Origin: Immundisolibacteraceae bacterium
GTDB taxonomy: Bacteria > Pseudomonadota > Gammaproteobacteria > Immundisolibacterales > Immundisolibacteraceae
DNA length: 6,655 nucleotides
Reading direction: 5' to 3'
Assembly: GCA_016763355.1 (NCBI GenBank)
Contig: JAESTY010000361.1
Location: 1-6,655, forward strand
Part shown: piece after piece, positions 1 to 5,123 of the stretch
Numbering within the stretch: the first letter of the stretch is position 1
How the letters are laid out: every line of letters starts with the position of its first letter
Made by a program: the position numbers and the translations under genes
The notes under the pieces: model-generated
Seen by the model: only the letters and a program-made list of their open reading frames with translations
Told to the model about the DNA's origin: nothing
Database searches by the model: none

Positions 1-53
1 AGACCAAGACCGAAAAACCTGCTTTAACAGCTGCTCCCGCCTCTTCCGATTAA
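1..53 (+). CDS. C-terminal tail of an upstream gene (partial; possibly an FmdB-type zinc-ribbon protein)
   Basis: Only the last 16 codons are present, read from base 3 and ending in TAA at 51-53. They give the tail TKTEKPALTAAPASSD. It is low in complexity and rich in Ala, Pro, Thr, Lys and Ser, as expected of a disordered C-terminus. In many gammaproteobacteria a small FmdB-family zinc-ribbon protein is encoded upstream of aspS, and these proteins often end in a similar Ala/Pro/Ser/Lys-rich tail. The identity is therefore an inference from gene order and composition. No zinc-binding cysteines or other diagnostic residues lie inside the window. That the frame is coding at all is likely but not certain, because 51 bases is too little to test. 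Confidence 0.4.
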   Translation, partial: TKTEKPALTAAPASSD

Positions 54-70
54 CCGGCGTTTGTAGTTGT

Positions 71-99
71 TTTACCAAAGACATTGAACTGTAAGTAAT
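71..99 (+). promoter_or_regulatory. Candidate sigma-70 promoter for aspS
   Basis: TTTACC at 71-76 (4 of 6 matches to TTGACA) is followed after 17 bases by AGTAAT at 94-99 (4 of 6 matches to TATAAT). Transcription would then begin near 106, inside the inverted repeat at 99-117. The spacing is ideal but both hexamers are weak. This is the best promoter match I found in the 110-base gap before aspS. Confidence 0.25.
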
Positions 100-124
100 G
101 TCGTCGTGACGACGGCAGTAATGT
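94..124 (+). repeat. Inverted repeat flanked by an 8-base direct repeat in the aspS leader
   Basis: The arms TGTCGTCGT (99-107) and ACGACGGCA (109-117) pair around a single central G at 108, with eight Watson-Crick pairs and one T-G wobble. In RNA the innermost pair would open to leave a triloop. The direct repeat AGTAATGT occurs at 94-101 and again at 117-124, overlapping both ends of the palindrome. No T-run follows, so it does not look like an intrinsic terminator of the upstream gene. Its position between the candidate promoter and aspS suits an operator or a leader-RNA hairpin. The role is inferred; the symmetry is directly visible. Confidence 0.55.
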
Positions 125-163
125 GCTCTTTGATAGTTTTCCACTCTTTTAAGGACATAGACC

Positions 164-1942
164 GTGCGCAGTCACTATTGCGGCGACGTAAACGCTGACT
201 TCATTGATCAAACCATCACCCTCTGTGGATGGGTTCACCGACGCCGTGATCATGGTGGTGTCATCTTTATTGACCTGCGAGACCGGGTCGGGCTAGCACA
301 GGTAGTGATAGACCCTGACACGGTTGAGGCATTTAAACTGGCTGAACGGGTTCGTAATGAGTTTGTGCTTAGAGTGACAGGACGATTACGTAAACGGCCA
401 GAAGGCACCATCAACGCGGATTTGCCAACCGGTGAGGTTGAACTTTTAGTTAAAGAACTGGAGGTTTTGAACAGCGCAAAAACTCCGCCGTTTCAGCTCG
501 ATGACAGTGATGTCCATGACGATATTCGACTTAGATATCGCTATGTTGATATGCGCAGGCCAGAGATGCTTAAACGCATGCAAATGCGGTCTAAGGCGAG
601 TAATTTCGTTAGGAATTTTCTTGATCAGCAGGGTTTTCTTGATGTTGAAACTCCTATCCTGACCAAGGCGACTCCCGAGGGTGCAAGAGACTATTTGGTG
701 CCTAGCCGGGTCCATGAAGGTAGTTTTTACGCACTGCCGCAATCTCCTCAACTGTTTAAACAGCTACTGATGATGTCCGGTCTGGATCGCTATTATCAGA
801 TTGCACGCTGTTTTCGGGACGAAGACCTTCGTGCCGACCGCCAGCCTGAGTTCACTCAGATTGACATTGAAGCTTCGTTTGTCGATCAGCAGCAAATCAT
901 GACCATTACTGAAACCATGATCAGACAGTTGTTTGACCAGGTCGGTGGTATCCAGCTAAAAGATTCATTTCCGGTAATGACTTACGCTGAATCAGTAGAC
1001 CGTTTTGGCACCGATAGACCAGACCTGCGCAATCCGCTGGAACTAATCGAGGTCGGTGATTTGCTGGCCGATGTGGATTTTAAGGTTTTTTCCGGTCCGG
1101 CTAATGATGCGGGCTCAAGGGTCGCCGCTATGCGCCTACCTGGGGGGGTTGATCGCCTTACCCGTAAAGAGATAGACGGCTATACCGAGTTTGTGAAAAA
1201 GTTCGGTGCCAAAGGGTTGGCTTACATTAAGCTCAACCCTGCAGAAGATGGGGTCAAGCTACAGTCACCGATCCTTAAGTTTTTACCAGAAGATGTAGTC
1301 ACGGCCATCCTTGACCGAGTCAATGCGGTTGCCGGTGATATGGTCTTTTTTGGGGCAGATAACAATAAGATTGTTAACGACGCTCTTAGCCAGTTACGTG
1401 ACCGCCTCGGCTCTGATCTTGATCTTTATACCAGTGATTGGGAACCGGTCTGGGTTGTCGATTTCCCGATGTTTGACTGGAACGCCGGTGAGTCTCGCTG
1501 GGATGCACTTCACCATCCGTTTACCGCGCCAGCCGGAGATATCAGCTCATTGGAAAGTCCTGGGGAATGTCTATCCAAAGCTTACGACATGGTGATCAAC
1601 GGTCATGAAGTTGGTGGTGGATCGGTGCGTATCCACGACTCAAAAATGCAATCAATTGTGTTTGACCTGCTAGGTATCAATCCAGAACAGGCACGACAAA
1701 AGTTCGGGTTTTTTCTGGATGCGCTTGAATACGGCTGTCCGCCCCATGCTGGTTTGGCATTTGGGCTTGATCGTTTAATGATGCTGCTGTGTGGAACAGA
1801 TTCCATTCGTGATGTGATTGCTTTTCCAAAGACCCAAAGTGCGAGTTGTACCTTGACGTCGGCACCATCAGAAGTGGATGATCGGCAACTAAAAGAGTTA
1901 TCTATTCGGGTTCGTAAAAAACAGCCAGTAGTGCAGGAGTAG
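164..1942 (+). CDS. aspS: Aspartyl-tRNA synthetase, probably non-discriminating (AspRS)
   Basis: This cytoplasmic class II synthetase attaches aspartate to tRNA-Asp using ATP. At 592 residues it has the usual bacterial length (E. coli AspRS is 590). The N-terminal anticodon-binding OB fold covers about residues 1-105. The catalytic core includes GARDYLVPSR (173-182), QSPQLFKQ (193-200), class II motif 2 from FRDEDLRADR into QPEFTQID (217-234), and motif 3 GLAFGLDRL (530-538). The bacterial GAD insertion domain lies at roughly 280-410. The start is GTG: an in-frame TAG at 158-160 rules out earlier starts, AAGGA at 151-155 sits 8 bases upstream, and MRSHYCG matches family N-termini. His30 and Gly81 correspond to His31 and Gly82 of Pseudomonas aeruginosa AspRS, residues linked to charging both tRNA-Asp and tRNA-Asn. 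E. coli has Leu and Lys there. yebC follows after 3 bases, so the two are probably co-transcribed. Confidence 0.98.
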   Translation: MRSHYCGDVNADFIDQTITLCGWVHRRRDHGGVIFIDLRDRVGLAQVVIDPDTVEAFKLAERVRNEFVLRVTGRLRKRPEGTINADLPTGEVELLVKELEVLNSAKTPPFQLDDSDVHDDIRLRYRYVDMRRPEMLKRMQMRSKASNFVRNFLDQQGFLDVETPILTKATPEGARDYLVPSRVHEGSFYALPQSPQLFKQLLMMSGLDRYYQIARCFRDEDLRADRQPEFTQIDIEASFVDQQQIMTITETMIRQLFDQVGGIQLKDSFPVMTYAESVDRFGTDRPDLRNPLELIEVGDLLADVDFKVFSGPANDAGSRVAAMRLPGGVDRLTRKEIDGYTEFVKKFGAKGLAYIKLNPAEDGVKLQSPILKFLPEDVVTAILDRVNAVAGDMVFFGADNNKIVNDALSQLRDRLGSDLDLYTSDWEPVWVVDFPMFDWNAGESRWDALHHPFTAPAGDISSLESPGECLSKAYDMVINGHEVGGGSVRIHDSKMQSIVFDLLGINPEQARQKFGFFLDALEYGCPPHAGLAFGLDRLMMLLCGTDSIRDVIAFPKTQSASCTLTSAPSEVDDRQLKELSIRVRKKQPVVQE

Positions 1943-1945
1943 GGG

Positions 1946-2689
1946 ATGGCGGGTCACAGTAAATGGGCGAATATTCAGCACCGTAAAAAAGCTCAGGATA
2001 ATAAACGCGGCAAGCTCTTTACCAAGCTTATTCGTGAAATTACCAGCGCGGCTCGATTAGCCGGTAGTGACCCCGATTCTAATCCCCGGTTACGCCTCGC
2101 CCTTGATAAAGCTTTGTCAGCAAACATGGGCCGCGATACGGTTGAAAGAGCAGCCAAACGTGGCGCTGGCGAACTTGATGGCGATAATTTCGAAGATATC
2201 CGTTACGAAGGTTACGGTGTAGCCGGAGTAGCGGTAATGGTTGATTGTCTGTCGGACAATCGCAATCGTACCGTTGCATCGGTTCGCCATTTGTTTTCTA
2301 AACATGGCGGTAGCCTGGGCACAGACGGTTCGGTCTCGTATTTGTTTACGGAAACCGGAGTGATTGGTTTTGCTCCGGGTGCCGATGAAGACCGGGTGAT
2401 GGAAATTGCGCTGGATACCGGTGCTGATGACGTCATTGTCGATGATGAAGGTGGTATTGAGGTATTGGTGCCACCTGCGGATTTTGCAGGGTTGCTGCAG
2501 GCGCTCACCGATGCAGGAATTAATGCGGATATGTCCGAAGTGTTACAGCACCCGTCGTTGAAAGTGGCGCTTGATGAAGAGGCTACGATCAGCGTGGTGA
2601 AGCTGGTTGATGCACTCGAAGAGCTTGATGACGTACAGGAAGTTTCTACTAATGCCGATTTTGATGCGGATGCATTGGCGTCTCTTTAA
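1946..2689 (+). CDS. yebC: YebC/PmpR/TACO1-family translation factor or regulator
   Basis: This 247-residue protein has the normal length for the YebC family (E. coli 246). It opens with the signature GHSKW (3-7) and the basic stretch NIQHRKKAQDNKRGKLFTK (9-27). Further family blocks are YEGYG (87-91), DNRNRTV (104-110), a GGSLG...GSVSYLF block (121-134) and a C-terminal DDVQEVSTN (228-236), where Ser234 replaces the Tyr usual in this motif. Members have been described as DNA-binding regulators (PmpR in Pseudomonas) and, more recently, as ribosome-associated factors that relieve stalling at proline-rich stretches, like mitochondrial TACO1. The sequence alone does not separate these roles. The ATG is preceded by CAGGAG (1934-1939), which lies inside the end of aspS with 6 bases of spacing. 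This supports translation from an aspS-yebC transcript and probable coupling. Confidence 0.96.
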   Translation: MAGHSKWANIQHRKKAQDNKRGKLFTKLIREITSAARLAGSDPDSNPRLRLALDKALSANMGRDTVERAAKRGAGELDGDNFEDIRYEGYGVAGVAVMVDCLSDNRNRTVASVRHLFSKHGGSLGTDGSVSYLFTETGVIGFAPGADEDRVMEIALDTGADDVIVDDEGGIEVLVPPADFAGLLQALTDAGINADMSEVLQHPSLKVALDEEATISVVKLVDALEELDDVQEVSTNADFDADALASL

Positions 2690-2752
2690 GCAATCTTTAA
2701 ATCTCGCTGTCGTTGGTCTGTCGAACAAAGGCGTCGTAACGGGTCCGGCTAG

Positions 2753-3235
2753 TTGATTCGAATACTTGGCATCGATCCTGGCTCTCGAGTCACGGGTTTT
2801 GGCGTGATTGATTGCGACGGCACTCGCGAAGTCTATGTCGATAGCGGCTGCATTCGAGTCACCGGTGATACGCTAGCAGATCGATTAAGGGTGATATTTA
2901 ACGGCATAAATGAGTTGGTAGAGCTGCATCAGCCAACTGTTGCCTGCGCTGAAAGCGTGTTCATGTCCCAGAATGCTGGTACTGCTATCAAATTAGGCCA
3001 GGCTCGAGGTGCTGCTATCAGTGCGATAGCAGTAAAAGGTATCCCCCTTGCTGAATACGCCCCCGCGTTTATAAAGAAAACAATTGCGGGTCGCGGTCGG
3101 GCCGAAAAGGGGCAGATGCAATACATGGTTAAAATGCTGTTAAAACTATCCGCAGAACCAGCCAATGATGCCGCCGATGCACTAGCCTGTGCGCTTTGTC
3201 ACAACCGCCATATCCGCCATGAGGCCCTAAAATGA
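2753..3235 (+). CDS. ruvC: Crossover junction endodeoxyribonuclease RuvC
   Basis: RuvC is the dimeric, Mg-dependent resolvase that makes paired cuts in Holliday junctions bound by RuvAB. It has an RNase H-like fold. The four acidic catalytic residues are present: Asp8 in ILGIDPGSRVTGFGV, Glu67 in AESVF, and Asp139 and Asp142 in NDAADALA. Phe70, matching the junction-probing Phe69 of E. coli, and the LGQARG block (81-86) are also kept. Ser68 replaces the more common Gln after the catalytic Glu. At 160 residues it is shorter than E. coli RuvC (173), lacking much of the basic C-terminal tail. The start is TTG, directly after an in-frame TAG at 2750-2752. It aligns with the family's first residue. 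The only ribosome-site candidate is a weak ACGGGT (2739-2744). The 63-base gap after yebC holds no clear terminator or LexA box. Confidence 0.96.
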   Translation: MIRILGIDPGSRVTGFGVIDCDGTREVYVDSGCIRVTGDTLADRLRVIFNGINELVELHQPTVACAESVFMSQNAGTAIKLGQARGAAISAIAVKGIPLAEYAPAFIKKTIAGRGRAEKGQMQYMVKMLLKLSAEPANDAADALACALCHNRHIRHEALK

Positions 3236-3275
3236 TCGATAGATCGAAAAACTGGCAAAAGCAATGATCGGTAGA
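3231..3275 (+). repeat. Near-identical 13-base direct repeat at the ruvC end and ruvA start
   Basis: Bases 3231-3243 (aatgatcgataga) and 3263-3275 (aatgatcggtaga) match at 12 of 13 positions, offset by 32 bases. The second copy contains the real ruvA start codon and the first contains the ATG that overlaps the ruvC stop. A short duplication of the ruvA start could produce this arrangement. Chance similarity is also possible at this length. Confidence 0.6.
3232..3267 (+). CDS. Possible 11-codon coupling mini-ORF between ruvC and ruvA
   Basis: An ATG at 3232 shares ATGA with the ruvC stop codon (TGA 3233-3235). It opens a short frame encoding MIDRSKNWQKQ. This frame ends at TGA 3265-3267, which overlaps the ruvA ATG (3264-3266), giving a second ATGA. 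GAGG at 3221-3224 lies 7 bases before the first ATG, whereas ruvA has no convincing ribosome site of its own. Ribosomes could therefore pass from ruvC through this mini-ORF to ruvA by termination-reinitiation. The geometry is visible; translation is inferred. No function is proposed for the peptide, and it may be an accident of a small duplication. Confidence 0.3.
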   Translation: MIDRSKNWQKQ

Positions 3276-3857
3276 ATTAGTGGCAATCTTATCGAGAAAG
3301 AGCCGCCCAAAATGCTCGTAGATGTTTCAGGGGTTGGGTATGCGATTGATGCACCGATGAGCACCTTCTATCAATTACCGGCGCTTGATCAGCCGGTGAC
3401 GCTGCACGTACACACAGTGGTCAGGGAAGATGCCTTTTTGCTATATGGTTTTGCAACTAAAGCCGAACGTTCCATGTTCTGCAAGTTGATTGCAGTTAAC
3501 GGTATTGGCCCGCGATTGGGATTGACTGTTCTTTCTGGCATGGCAGTGGCTGAGCTTGCGGAGGCTATCTCTAGCGAGAATGTCGATATACTGATTCGGT
3601 TGCCGGGAATCGGTCGCAAGACTGCTGAACGCATTCTGCTAGATCTCAAAGACAAAATGGAAGAGTTCTCCCAGTCTGCTGCACCGGGCCGCGGCCCAAT
3701 GTCGGCCAGTTCCGTATTCGATGAGGCGGTGGGTGCCCTTGAATCACTTGGCTATAAGCCAGCAGAGGCCCAGCGTGTGGTTCGTAAAGTGGATGGTGAA
3801 CATCCGGACAGTGAATCCCTGATCCGTGCCGCCCTTAAAGGTTTGATGAAGGCTTAA
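3264..3857 (+). CDS. ruvA: Holliday junction branch migration protein RuvA
   Basis: RuvA binds four-way DNA junctions as a tetramer, holds them open and square, and loads the RuvB motor. At 197 residues it is close to the E. coli length (203). Domain I is an OB fold (about 1-62) starting MIGRISG, with the acidic pin residues Glu55 and Asp56 in VVRED. Domain II has two helix-hairpin-helix motifs, NGIGPRLGLTVL (79-90) and LPGIGRKTAERIL (113-125), which grip DNA backbone. A flexible linker (about 133-150) leads to the RuvB-binding domain III (151-197) with SLGYKPAEAQ. The ATG matches the family N-terminus, but the bases just before it (CTGGCAAAAGCA) carry no recognisable Shine-Dalgarno, unlike ruvB. 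Translation may depend on ribosomes arriving from ruvC. ruvB begins 2 bases after the stop. Confidence 0.98.
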   Translation: MIGRISGNLIEKEPPKMLVDVSGVGYAIDAPMSTFYQLPALDQPVTLHVHTVVREDAFLLYGFATKAERSMFCKLIAVNGIGPRLGLTVLSGMAVAELAEAISSENVDILIRLPGIGRKTAERILLDLKDKMEEFSQSAAPGRGPMSASSVFDEAVGALESLGYKPAEAQRVVRKVDGEHPDSESLIRAALKGLMKA

Positions 3858-3859
3858 AG

Positions 3860-4909
3860 ATGGCTATTGAACGAGATAGTCTGGTTGGTTCAGAGCTTGA
3901 AACTGGTAACCAGGAAGTTCGCTTTGAACGTAGCATCCGGCCGCTAACGCTGGCCGATTACCTCGGTCAACACGCGGTTAAAAAACAACTCGGACTGTTT
4001 ATTGAGGCCGCTCGTCGGCGCCAGGAACCGATTGATCATATTCTGGTTTATGGCCCGCCAGGATTAGGTAAAACCACGCTTTCTCATATCGTTGCCAATG
4101 AAATGGGGGTTAATTTGCGTTCAACATCCGGCCCGGTGCTGGAAAAGGCGGGCGACCTGGCTGCTATGTTGACCAATCTTGAACCCAACGATGTGTTGTT
4201 TATTGATGAGATTCATCGGCTAAGTCCTCACGTAGAAGAAATTCTTTATCCAGCAATGGAAGACTTTCAGATCGACATTATGATTGGTGAGGGTCCAGCG
4301 GCACGTTCAGTTAAACTCGAACTGCCCCCGTTTACATTGATTGGTGCGACCACCCGTGCTGGCATGTTGACCTCTCCTCTTCGAGACCGATTTGGTATTG
4401 TGCAGCGTTTGGAGTTTTACGATGAGGCAGACCTGGTGAAGATACTGCTTCGGTCCGGTGCGATTCTTGGGATGGAAATTGATGATGACGGCGCCCGTGA
4501 GTTGGCGCGGCGTTCACGGGGTACGCCTCGAATAGCTAATCGATTTTTACGCCGAGTGCGTGATTATGCAGAAGTAGAGGGCGATGGTGTCATCACCGGT
4601 CCTATCGCTCGTGCGGCGCTCGACCTTTTTGAAATTGATGAGAATGGTTTCGATTTTATGGATCGTAAGCTGCTACTGGCCATTATCGAAAAATTTGATG
4701 GTGGTCCGGTGGGCGCCGAGAGTCTGGCCGCAGCCCTCAGTGAAGACCGGGATACGATTGAAGAGGTGATTGAGCCTTACCTGATTCAGCAGGGGTTTTT
4801 AATGCGCACTCCTCGTGGCCGGGTTGCTACTTCAACCGCTTATGCTCATTTTGGTCTGCCACTACCAGGAGTTGAAGCGGATGTCGATCAAAATGAATTA
4901 GGAGATTAA
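3860..4909 (+). CDS. ruvB: Holliday junction branch migration ATPase RuvB
   Basis: RuvB is the AAA+ hexameric motor that pumps DNA through the RuvA-bound junction using ATP. Features in order are a variable N-terminus (1-20), the RPLTLADYLGQ block (27-37), Walker A GPPGLGKT (65-72), Walker B VLFIDEIH (112-119, Asp116 and Glu117), the conserved STSGPVLEKAGDLAA block (88-102) and sensor 1 in GATTR (162-166). The arginine finger is Arg175 in SPLRDRFG, and sensor 2 is in GTPRIANR (221-228). The winged-helix DNA-binding domain (about 268-335) ends with QQGFLMRTPRGR. At 349 residues it is longer than E. coli RuvB (336) because both ends are extended, similar to the Pseudomonas protein. GAAGG at 3848-3852, inside the end of ruvA, is the ribosome site with 7 bases of spacing, so ruvA and ruvB are probably coupled. 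Confidence 0.99.
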   Translation: MAIERDSLVGSELETGNQEVRFERSIRPLTLADYLGQHAVKKQLGLFIEAARRRQEPIDHILVYGPPGLGKTTLSHIVANEMGVNLRSTSGPVLEKAGDLAAMLTNLEPNDVLFIDEIHRLSPHVEEILYPAMEDFQIDIMIGEGPAARSVKLELPPFTLIGATTRAGMLTSPLRDRFGIVQRLEFYDEADLVKILLRSGAILGMEIDDDGARELARRSRGTPRIANRFLRRVRDYAEVEGDGVITGPIARAALDLFEIDENGFDFMDRKLLLAIIEKFDGGPVGAESLAAALSEDRDTIEEVIEPYLIQQGFLMRTPRGRVATSTAYAHFGLPLPGVEADVDQNELGD

Positions 4910-4940
4910 CGGTTTCTAGTCGATTGAAATGGTGGCCTGA

Positions 4941-4968
4941 GTCCGCTGGTTTTTATCCAGTGATGGAC
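4941..4968 (+). repeat. Imperfect hairpin just after ruvB
   Basis: GTCC (4941-4944) pairs with GGAC (4965-4968), and CTGG (4946-4949) pairs with CCAG (4957-4960) around the loop TTTTTAT. One base is unpaired on the left side and four on the right. No T-run follows, so it is not a standard intrinsic terminator. It could be a weak RNA fold or 3'-end stabilising structure of the ruv message, or chance. Confidence 0.3.
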
Positions 4969-5013
4969 CTCTGGGCAAATTGAACAGGAAATATTAATAG
5001 TTTTGGTTTGAGT

Positions 5014-5026
5014 TGAAATTATTTCA
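5014..5026. repeat. 13-base A/T-rich palindrome in the ruvB-tolQ gap
   Basis: TGAAAT (5014-5019) and ATTTCA (5021-5026) are exact reverse complements around a single T. Such a short, A/T-rich, DNA-level symmetry is the kind of site a dimeric regulator could bind, and it lies about 100 bases before tolQ. No regulator can be named from the sequence. A palindrome of this size in A/T-rich intergenic DNA may also be chance. Confidence 0.3.
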
Positions 5027-5030
5027 TCGG

Positions 5031-5057
5031 ACTGCGGTCTTTATAGGCAGTGTTTTT
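5031..5057 (+). terminator. Possible weak intrinsic terminator after ruvB
   Basis: ACTGC (5031-5035) pairs with GCAGT (5047-5051) around an 11-base loop, and five T residues follow at 5053-5057. The layout, a GC-containing stem then a T-run, fits Rho-independent termination of the aspS-ruvB transcript. The stem is only 5 base pairs and the loop is large, so efficiency would be modest. Read-through into tolQ is quite possible. Confidence 0.35.
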
Positions 5058-5058
5058 A

Positions 5059-5094
5059 GTCGAGCCCAATTATCCAAAATAACAGTGGCTCGGC
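5059..5094 (+). repeat. 8-bp stem-loop in the tolQ leader
   Basis: GTCGAGCC (5059-5066) and GGCTCGGC (5087-5094) form an 8-pair stem (seven Watson-Crick, one T-G) closing a 20-base A/T-rich loop. It begins two bases after the T-run of the terminator-like hairpin and ends 19 bases before the tolQ ribosome site AGGGAG (5113-5118). It does not cover the ribosome site. It is the strongest stem I see in the gap and could act as a leader-RNA structure or as a spaced operator. Function is unknown. Confidence 0.4.
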
Positions 5095-5123
5095 GGGTGG
5101 TGGATTCAAAATAGGGAGTTACC

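Noticed and set aside
99..117. Palindrome before aspS as an intrinsic terminator of the upstream gene
   Set aside because: No T-run follows the right arm; the next bases are GTAATGTGC.
1311..1595. 94-codon plus-strand frame inside aspS
   Set aside because: It overlaps the conserved AspRS catalytic domain in another frame and has no family resemblance or ribosome site that I can see.
2684..2723. 11-base-spaced direct repeats CTTTAA (2684, 2695) and CTGTCG (2707, 2718) in the yebC-ruvC gap
   Set aside because: The repeats are only six bases, and the first CTTTAA lies partly in yebC codons. Two such coincidences in 40 bases are not enough for a regulatory call.
2690..2752. LexA (SOS) box before ruvC, suggested by two CTGTCG repeats at 2707-2712 and 2718-2723
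   Set aside because: A LexA site needs CTGT-N8-ACAG. Here both motifs point the same way and no ACAG lies at the right distance, so SOS control is not supported by this gap.
4897..4983. Open frame of 28 codons after ruvB as a small gene or a ybgC fragment
   Set aside because: It has no ATG. The only TTG (4924) is 18 bases from the AGGAGA site, and the translation does not resemble YbgC.
5013..5047. tolQ promoter made of TTGAAA (5013-5018) and TATAGG (5042-5047)
   Set aside because: The spacing is 23 bases, well beyond the 16-18 expected for sigma-70, and the second hexamer lies inside the terminator-like hairpin.
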